From: Rhodamnia argentea
Taxonomy: Eukaryota; Streptophyta; Magnoliopsida; Myrtales; Myrtaceae
DNA length: 64,000 bases
NCBI RefSeq assembly: GCF_020921035.1
Contig: NC_063150.1
Location: 8,556,001 to 8,620,000 of the forward strand
Direction of reading: 5' to 3'
The translations under genes were made by a program, and so were the position numbers. Shown here piece by piece: positions 57,498 through 64,000 of the stretch. The notes beneath the pieces are model-generated. The model was given only the letters and a program-made list of their open reading frames with translations. It searched no databases and was not told the DNA's origin. The first letter of the stretch is position 1. Each line of letters starts with the position of its first letter.

Positions 57498-57770
57498 ATG
57501 AAGCGTCTTGAAAAGATGGGGTGCAAAGTCCTGAACCCTTCATGCCCTAGTTATGACCCCTTCAGATCATCGTACCGACAGCGACCGTTTCCATATGATC
57601 TGTTCTCGGCAACTCGGATGTGTCCAAACTCTTTAATTGCTCTTGCAAGAGCAGTAGCTTCATACGAGGAAAGTCAGAAGTGGGCGTTTTCTTGTTTGCG
57701 CAGTCTGGCGCCTCACCTTAAACTCACCCTCTGTACACCTTCCCTTAAAACCCATGCAACGAAACGATGA
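57498..57770 (+). other. Upstream open reading frame in the GT47 leader
   Basis: An ATG at 57498 opens a 90-residue frame (MKRLEKMGCKVLNPSC start) that overlaps the first candidate ATG of the GT47 gene (57754) in another frame and ends before the second one (57817). If transcription starts at the TATA box at 57352, this frame would be met first. It may limit use of the first main start. Whether it is translated is unknown. Confidence 0.4.
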
Positions 57771-60131
57771 GAAGGGAAGATACCTATGGACTGAGAGAGG
57801 GTTTGAAGAGCTTCCAATGACGAGGTCTTGCGACATCAGACGCTGGGTGATCTTCCCAGCTCTTCTTCTGCTTCTCCTCCTCGTGTTCTTTCTCTACCTG
57901 TCTCCGGCGGATCAGTCTGTTTCGACAGACTTTAGCCCTGTCCGAAACGCTGGCCGCGACGCCACGCGAGCCTTACCTTTGATCTCTTTGGACACCCTCA
58001 AATCTTCCCTCCATGTTGCTCATCAGACCAATCCTACTCTTGTCCAAATTAACAAGGTGAAGCATTGCTGTCTTCATTGTTTCGCTTAATCTTTGTGTTT
58101 CTATATGTAGCATGCGTTCATGTATGAATGGTGCATTTTCGTTTTCGGGGTTTTTGCTTTCTGTGAACCTAGGTGCAGAAGAAGATTGGCGGTTTGCGGA
58201 GAATAGAGAAAGATTTAGCTGAAGCCCGAGTGGCAATTCGCGACGCAGTTCGTGCACGGAACTATTCTTCGGACAACGAGGAAACGTTCGTCCCCAAGGG
58301 ATCCATCTACCGGAATGCTTATGCGTTTCATCAGTTGAGTTTGAGCCCGTTCTCGTCCTATTTACATTTGCCATTGTCTGTTTCAGACAACCATAATCTG
58401 AATTTAATCATAATTAGATGCATGCTATGCATATGTTTCAGTCATCTATCCAGTGGTTTTCTGCAAAACATCTTCTACGTACTGAATCTTTAACTGGACC
58501 TGATCTCCTTCTTTTCATTCATGAGACATATAACATGCTGGGTGAAAGAGTGTGGACTATAGGTGACTATTTTTAGGCTGGAGTATGGACGATAATAGTT
58601 GATTGTAATGTCCATTCTCGTGTTTAATTGCGTTGACTGATGGGAGCACCCATCTCACGAAGTCAGGCATGGAGAGTCTGAGGTTTTCCTCAAGGACAAG
58701 GACAATTAATGTCGAGAATTCAGATTGCTGAAACACTTGCAGATTACATCAACACGGAAAAATCATCAATAGTTCATCAATTATACTAACTAATCTGGCT
58801 TGCTCGAGCCATTGTTATTCGTCTCCGCGATGAGGAGTTTTAAGTAGTAAAAATGGATACGAGCACCCAGAATTTCTTCTCTGTGCTGCCGGTCTGATGC
58901 ATTTATATGACATAGTACTATGAAAACCATGGTTGCTTCACAAAATTGGGACCCCTTTGTCATTACACGAGACTTGTTTATGATTACAACACGATCCGCT
59001 GGATGACGATGATCAGGAGTCACATCGAGATGGTGAAGAGATTCAAGATATGGAACTACAGGGAAGGAGAGCTCCCCTTGGTGCATCTAGGGCCGGTCAA
59101 CAACATATACGGCATCGAGGGCCATTTCATCGACGAGCTGGAGAGTGGGCTCAGCCCCTTCTTGGCCTGCCGCCCCAACCAGGCCCACGCCTTCTTCTTG
59201 CCGGTGAGCGTCGCCAAGATCATAACCTACCTCTACCTGCCCATCACCACCTACGCCCGCGACCAACTCATTCGTACCTTCACGGATTACGTCGACGTGG
59301 TGGCTCATAAGTACCCTTTCTGGAACAGAAGCCGCGGTGCCGACCACTTCATGGTCTCTTGCCATGATTGGGTACGTGTGTGTGGGGGTGTGTCTTGATC
59401 AACTTGTTCAATTCTTCTCAATCTACTTCTTGAACTCTTCAAGTCCCTATTGAAAATGGGCATTTCAGGCACCAGAAGTCACGCAGGCAGACCCAAACAA
59501 GTTCAAGAACTTCATAAGAGTGCTTTGCAATGCAAACACATCTGAGGGATTCAACCCCACGAGAGATGCCTCACTCCCTGAGTTCAACTTGCATCCTTTC
59601 AAGCTCGCCATACCCCATCTCGGGCTGCCGCCGAGCGAGCGCCACATCTTTGCCTTCTTTGCCGGTGGCGCTCATGGGGACATCAGGAAGATCCTGCTTC
59701 ACCATTGGAAGGACAAGGACGGTGAAGTCCAAGTCCACGAGTACCTCCCCAGTGGCCAAAACTACATGCAATACATGGGCCAGAGCAAGTTCTGCCTTTG
59801 CCCGAGCGGCTTCGAGGTCGCGAGCCCTAGGCTGGTTGAGTCGATCTACTCGGGGTGCATCCCTGTGATCATTTCGGACCACTACTCACTGCCGTTCAGC
59901 GACGTCCTCGACTGGAGCAAGTTCTCGATAACGGTACCCGTCGAGAAGATTGCAGAGATGAAGGATATACTGAAGCGGGTTCCGGACCGCGAGTACTTGG
60001 AGTTGCAAAGGAGAGTGGCCCAAGTGCGGCGGCATTTCGAGCTGAATCGGCCGGCGAAACCCTTTGATGTGCTTCACATGGTGCTGCACTCAGTTTGGCT
60101 AAGGAGGCTCAACGTTGGCCTGGCAGAGTAG
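57754..60131 (+). CDS. Exostosin-family glycosyltransferase (GT47), four exons
   Basis: Plant GT47 enzymes are Golgi type II membrane proteins that build cell-wall polysaccharides; the substrate of this clade (resembling Arabidopsis At5g20260/At3g42180) is not established. Exons: 57754-58056, 58173-58333, 59017-59371, 59469-60131; 1482 bases, 493 residues. If the in-frame ATG at 57817 ([10 protein letters not shown]) is used instead, it has 472. A membrane anchor [20 protein letters not shown] lies near residues 31-50, then a stem with a basic/acidic helix. The exostosin domain runs from [20 protein letters not shown] through [94 protein letters not shown] (near residue 380) and the closing [13 protein letters not shown]. 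It looks complete. The exon-2 acceptor could be two codons further on (CAG|AAG). Confidence 0.92.
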
Positions 60132-60199
60132 TTCAGCGCCAAAGCACATTGCCAGTGCCCCTCTTCCCTGTGAAGTGTTTTGGGGCGATTGTTGGAATA

Positions 60200-61160
60200 T
60201 GATGAGACGCTAAATAGTAAATTTATCAGAAATATATAAATCAAAGTGCGTAAGTTCGAGAAATTTAAATTAGATAACAAATAAAATATAAAAGTTAATT
60301 TATTGGGATAACAAAGATGTTTGTAATACTAATGTTTAAAAATCATTTTTTGATTTGATGATGCGAGGCACTAATATAGATTAAGAAACATTCGAAGGAC
60401 AAGAGAAGTAAGTTAACTGACTTTGTCATCGTGTAAAGTTATGAAAAAGATGAAAAAGAAAAGATAAATAAATTGATGTGGGTAGCTATTTAGCACCGAC
60501 ACACTCGGAGAGCCTTCGTGTTGTGTCCGATATAGTCCGACACTTTCCGACGTGCGATCGACACGTAGTCGGCGTTCCGCACACAGCAATAACACACGAG
60601 TTCAACATCGCGATGAGCCATTTCGATATGCACAAGTCAATTTTAATCATTTTCAATAAATTAGGAGTCAAAATGTAAATTTATTAAAAATATATATTTA
60701 ATTTATATACTTAGCCACACCATAATTAATATACCCAGCAAATTCAAAAGAACTTAATCTTGAATCCCTAACCGAAGAAGAAGAAACTTATCGTTAATAT
60801 TTTTATATATACATGACAGCTTATCATTAATATATAAAAATTTATATTAAATACACAACGTGTCTAAACATGTCGAAATTTTTTATTTTATGATGAACTA
60901 CGTATCGGCGTATCGTGTTGTATCCTGTCGTGTCGGTGCTACATAAATCGCATGTACCAAAAAGAAGTTGAACCGGTTCTGGTTCGCGGACTGATTTCCC
61001 GGGTCAAACCGTCCCGGTCCTCTCCGACCGTAGTCACCGGAGCGTCGCGACCACTCGCCTGATGAAGAAACTAAGAGTTGATGTCCCTGTACGAAAAGAA
61101 TTGCAGTAGACAACAGTCAAGCTTTACTAACAGCAACAGCAACAGGAGTGAGAAGAGAGA
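60200..61160. other. Intergenic region between the GT47 and CLV2 genes
   Basis: It is AT-rich and holds one inverted-end element (60491-60941). No gene was recognised. The right part must contain the CLV2 promoter; no clear TATA box was seen. Confidence 0.4.
60491..60941. mobile_element. Inverted-end element (MITE-like), TAGCACCGACAC ends
   Basis: The left end TAGCACCGACACACTCGG (60491-60508) and the right end, which reverse-complements to TAGCACCGACACGACAGG (to 60941), are inverted repeats. Both are followed by CGTGTTGTGTCCG / CAACACGATACGCCG-type steps. The interior is AT-rich. No target duplication was found. Size 451 bases. Confidence 0.55.
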
Positions 61161-61209
61161 GAGGGGGGAATAAAGAGAGAAGCTTTATGCTTTCAATGGC
61201 GATTTTCTA

Positions 61210-61485
61210 ATGCTCAAAGGCAGAGCACCAAAGACTAAAGAGAACGGGAATGTCTGTTCTTCCATCAGACAGCTTCAACCGATCAAGCCTCCATTTTCGC
61301 GAGTGAAAACCTCTTCCCTCACCTCAGCACGTCTCCGCCACTGTTTCCTTCTCAAAGCTTCGCTCTTTAGACTCGTGCTTCGCAATGGAGACAAATTCGT
61401 CTCGACCCACAAAATTGCACGAGATGCTGCTCCTGCTCGTCTTCTTGGTGCTTCTGCTGAGCTTAAACCCTTGCGAGTCGCTTGA
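61210..61485 (+). other. Upstream open reading frame overlapping the CLV2 start
   Basis: An ATG at 61210 opens a 91-residue frame that runs past the CLV2 ATG (61385) in another frame. A shorter one (MLSMAIF, from 61188) precedes it. They matter only if the transcript starts upstream of 61188, which the sequence alone does not show. Confidence 0.35.
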
Positions 61486-63568
61486 CATTGACCCGCGAGA
61501 CGAGGCCGCGCTTTCGCTGTTCAGGTCTCGCGTGCAAGACCCGAGCCAGAGCTTGTCCACTTGGTTGGGGTCCAATTGCACGAACTGGACGGGCATCACC
61601 TGCTCGAGCGACAGTGGCAAGGTAATTTCGGTGAACTTGACCCATATGAACTTGTCTGGGGACATTCACCCCAGCTTGTGCAATCTCTCTTTTCTCGAGT
61701 CCTTAGTTTTGGCGCAGAATAGTTTCACAGGAGCGATTCCGCTATGTTTCGGCTCCCTCTATGGTCTCAAGACCCTTGATCTCAGCCACAATAGGTTTGG
61801 TGGAGCTTTGCCTGACACAATCAGTAGGCTTGGTAATTTGAGGGAGCTCATTTTGTCTTGGAACCAAGATTTGGGGAGCCTCATGCCGCCGTGGATCGGT
61901 AATTTCTCCGACAAGTTGGAAAAGCTTGATGCCGGTTTCAACTCTTTCCATGGGGAAATTCCCGACAGTTTGTTGTACTTGAAGTCCTTAAGGTACCTGA
62001 ACTTTGAGAACAATAATTTTGGTGGTAACCTGCAGGATTTTCAGCAGTCTTTGGAGATTCTCAATCTTGGATCGAATTCTTTATCGGGTACTCTGCCGTG
62101 TTTTTCTGCCTGTTCTGGATCTCTCAGTGTTCTGAATTTAGCAGATAATTATATAGTGGGAGGAATTCCTACATGTATCGCTTCACTCGAGGCCTTGACG
62201 CATCTAAACTTGTCACATAACCAGTTGAGCTACAAGATCTCTCCTAGACTTGTGTTCTCGGAGAAGATTCTCGTATTGGACCTTAGCTTCAATGATTTGG
62301 CCGGTCCTCTCCCGAGTACTATTGCAGAGGCGACTGAGAAAGGGCTCATACTCCTTGACCTGTCGCACAATCAGTTATCTGGTGAAATCCCGTCAAAGCT
62401 TACAGAGTTAAAGAGCTTGCAGGCGTTGTTTCTTTCGCATAATCTTCTCACAGGTGAGATACCATCAAGGATTGGAAATTTGACCTACCTCCAAGTGATT
62501 GATCTCTCGAATAATGTGTTGTCCGGTGCCATTCCGTTGAACATTGTTGGTTGTTTTCAGCTTCTTGCGCTGATACTTAATAACAACAATCTTACGGGTG
62601 TAATTCAACCAGAGTTTGATGCTTTAAGTGGTTTAAAGATTCTAGACATCAGCAACAACAAAATCTCTGGTGAAATCCCACAAACTTTGGCCGGGTGGAA
62701 ATCTCTGGAGATAGTGGATTTAAGCTCCAACAACCTCTCCGGGACATTGAACGATGCGATAACCAAATGGTCAAACCTTAGGTATCTATCCCTGGCTCGA
62801 AATAAGTTTAGCGGAAATCTCCCGAGCTGGGTATTCACATTCCAAGCAATTCGTATGATGGATTTCTCAGGAAATAATTTCTCAGGCATCATACCAGACA
62901 GTAACTTCAACTTAAGTTTGTATTACAACAACAGAGATTTTGCTAGACAGCCGGGTAACATCTCATTGGTTTCCATGGCGACCGTTGGGATCAAAGTTCA
63001 CGTGGTTGTTGCTGGTACCAATGAAGTGAGGCTCAACTATGATATTATTGCAGCTGTTGGGATTGATCTATCTGGTAATATGCTCCATGGGGAAATTCCG
63101 TCTGGACTATTTGGGCTGGAAGGCTTGGAGTACTTGAACATGTCCTACAATATTCTGACCAGTCGTCTTCCAGATTTAGAGAAAATGCGCAGTTTAAAGG
63201 CCTTGGATTTGTCGCATAATTCTCTATCAGGTCAGATACCAGAAAACGTCTCTGGACTTGAAGATCTAACCGTGTTGGACTTATCGTACAACTGCTTCTC
63301 TGGACATGTATCTAAGAAACAGGGATACTGGAGATTTCCAGGAGCACTTGCTGGGAATCCGAACTTGTGTGTGGAGTCATCAACTGGAGTTTGTGGCCGG
63401 GATAGTGTGCCAGTCGAGCCTGGTAAGGCATTTCAGGAAGAGATGGTTGAAGGGCCTATTTCCCTGTCGGTGTTCTTGCTAAGTGCTGCCATCACTTTCT
63501 ACTTCAGTATTGTATCTCTATTTTGTTCGGCTCGCGCTAGAAGATACATTCTTGAAACCAAGCTTTAG
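61385..63568 (+). CDS. CLV2: CLAVATA2 leucine-rich-repeat receptor-like protein
   Basis: CLV2 pairs with the pseudokinase CORYNE at the plasma membrane to sense CLE peptides and restrain stem-cell number in meristems; it also acts in root and nematode CLE responses. The gene is intronless, 727 residues (Arabidopsis CLV2 has 720). Residues 1 to about 32 are a signal peptide; LDIDPRDEAALSLFRSRVQD and WLGSNCTNWTGITC form the N-terminal cap. About 20 plant-type LRRs follow (for example LKSLQALFLSHNLLTGEIPS). A non-LRR island near residues 505-560 (FARQPGNISL, VVVAGTNEVRLNYD) interrupts them, as in CLV2. After the last LRRs come GYWRFPGALAGNPNLCVES, an acidic juxtamembrane part, a membrane helix near 690-713 and a short basic tail LFCSARARRYILETKL with no kinase. 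The SARAR-YIL-TK tail is a strong CLV2 signature. Intact. Confidence 0.96.
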   Translation: METNSSRPTKLHEMLLLLVFLVLLLSLNPCESLDIDPRDEAALSLFRSRVQDPSQSLSTWLGSNCTNWTGITCSSDSGKVISVNLTHMNLSGDIHPSLCNLSFLESLVLAQNSFTGAIPLCFGSLYGLKTLDLSHNRFGGALPDTISRLGNLRELILSWNQDLGSLMPPWIGNFSDKLEKLDAGFNSFHGEIPDSLLYLKSLRYLNFENNNFGGNLQDFQQSLEILNLGSNSLSGTLPCFSACSGSLSVLNLADNYIVGGIPTCIASLEALTHLNLSHNQLSYKISPRLVFSEKILVLDLSFNDLAGPLPSTIAEATEKGLILLDLSHNQLSGEIPSKLTELKSLQALFLSHNLLTGEIPSRIGNLTYLQVIDLSNNVLSGAIPLNIVGCFQLLALILNNNNLTGVIQPEFDALSGLKILDISNNKISGEIPQTLAGWKSLEIVDLSSNNLSGTLNDAITKWSNLRYLSLARNKFSGNLPSWVFTFQAIRMMDFSGNNFSGIIPDSNFNLSLYYNNRDFARQPGNISLVSMATVGIKVHVVVAGTNEVRLNYDIIAAVGIDLSGNMLHGEIPSGLFGLEGLEYLNMSYNILTSRLPDLEKMRSLKALDLSHNSLSGQIPENVSGLEDLTVLDLSYNCFSGHVSKKQGYWRFPGALAGNPNLCVESSTGVCGRDSVPVEPGKAFQEEMVEGPISLSVFLLSAAITFYFSIVSLFCSARARRYILETKL

Positions 63569-64000
63569 TCTACTCTAAGAGAAGGAACCTCAGAGTGTAT
63601 ATTCTTGCTGCTTTAATGACAAATCGGCCTGAGTTTTCTCCTCAGAACTCTTTGCTCGAAATATTACTGTTCAACTAGAGTATATATACTTACAGTATCT
63701 CACTCATTGAGTACCAGTGGTTTGGATACCGAAACTTAGAATTCAGTCAATGTGGAGTAAGCATTTGATGGCTTTTACTTAGGCTGCTAAATTTGAACTG
63801 GAATACGGATTTGATGGCTTTTTGTTTGCCTGCTGGACTCTGTCTACGTCCTCACCTCTCATTTAGAGTTTGCTCTCAGTCGAACATTGTCTATTTGACG
63901 ATTCGAATACCCATGCAGCATTCTTTTGATGGCTAGACGTAGTATGGTTGCTAATAAATTCAGATAGATGATGTCCTGGCTAGTTCAATCAACCATCTCC
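63569..64000 (+). other. CLV2 3' region
   Basis: No gene was recognised to the window edge. The CLV2 3' UTR and polyadenylation signals lie here. Confidence 0.4.

Noticed and set aside
59050-60067. Alternative frames across the GT47 exons
   Set aside because: They are frame shadows caused by high third-base GC; the exostosin frame carries all conserved motifs.
1-64000. tRNA, rRNA, CRISPR or bacterial-type operons
   Set aside because: No cloverleaf with A and B boxes, no rRNA sequence and no spaced repeat array was noticed; the window is plant nuclear DNA. A covariance-model scan was not possible here.

Overview
The window is nuclear DNA of a flowering plant, most likely a woody eudicot. Genes carry many short introns with plant splice sites, intergenic DNA is AT-rich and full of long-inverted-repeat transposons, and the proteins recognised (CLAVATA2, a short PIN carrier, a ROP-binding CRIB protein, METHYLENE BLUE SENSITIVITY-type zinc finger, plant GT47 glycosyltransferase) are plant families. 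I cannot name the species.

Left part (1-29.9 kb) is gene-rich, mostly minus strand: a seipin (1.5-2.9 kb), an MBS1-like zinc-finger protein (5.3-5.6 kb), a RIC4-like CRIB protein (6.9-7.9 kb), a GDT1-like cation transporter with nine exons (10.1-14.0 kb), a plus-strand secreted 12-cysteine peptide gene (16.3-16.8 kb), a DUF707 gene with fifteen exons (19.5-24.7 kb) and a SURF6/RRP14 ribosome-biogenesis gene (28.3-29.3 kb). Exon joins were worked out by hand from splice sites, frame and family similarity; every full gene model listed sums to a whole number of codons.

Middle part (29.6-55.6 kb) is a direct tandem segmental duplication. Copy A (about 29.6-44.2 kb) and copy B (about 45.8-55.6 kb) share collinear blocks, beginning with the SURF6 promoter region. 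Copy B holds a complete short-PIN gene of PIN5 type (49.3-50.9 kb). Copy A keeps only its 3' half (32.5-33.2 kb), which ends next to a gag-bearing LTR-element fossil. Transposons shared by both copies predate the duplication; those in only one copy probably postdate it, and one has a matching empty site. A 1.28 kb fold-back element with 9-bp flanking repeats sits at the A/B junction.

Right part (55.6-64 kb) has two plus-strand genes: a four-exon exostosin-type glycosyltransferase (57.8-60.1 kb) and an intronless CLAVATA2 receptor-like protein (61.4-63.6 kb).

The genes do not form one pathway. The most rewarding material is the duplication with its datable insertions, a GC-AG intron, an in-frame stop-free intron in PIN5, a set of tail-only retro-insertions, and the cysteine-rich peptide. 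I found no convincing new multi-gene system.
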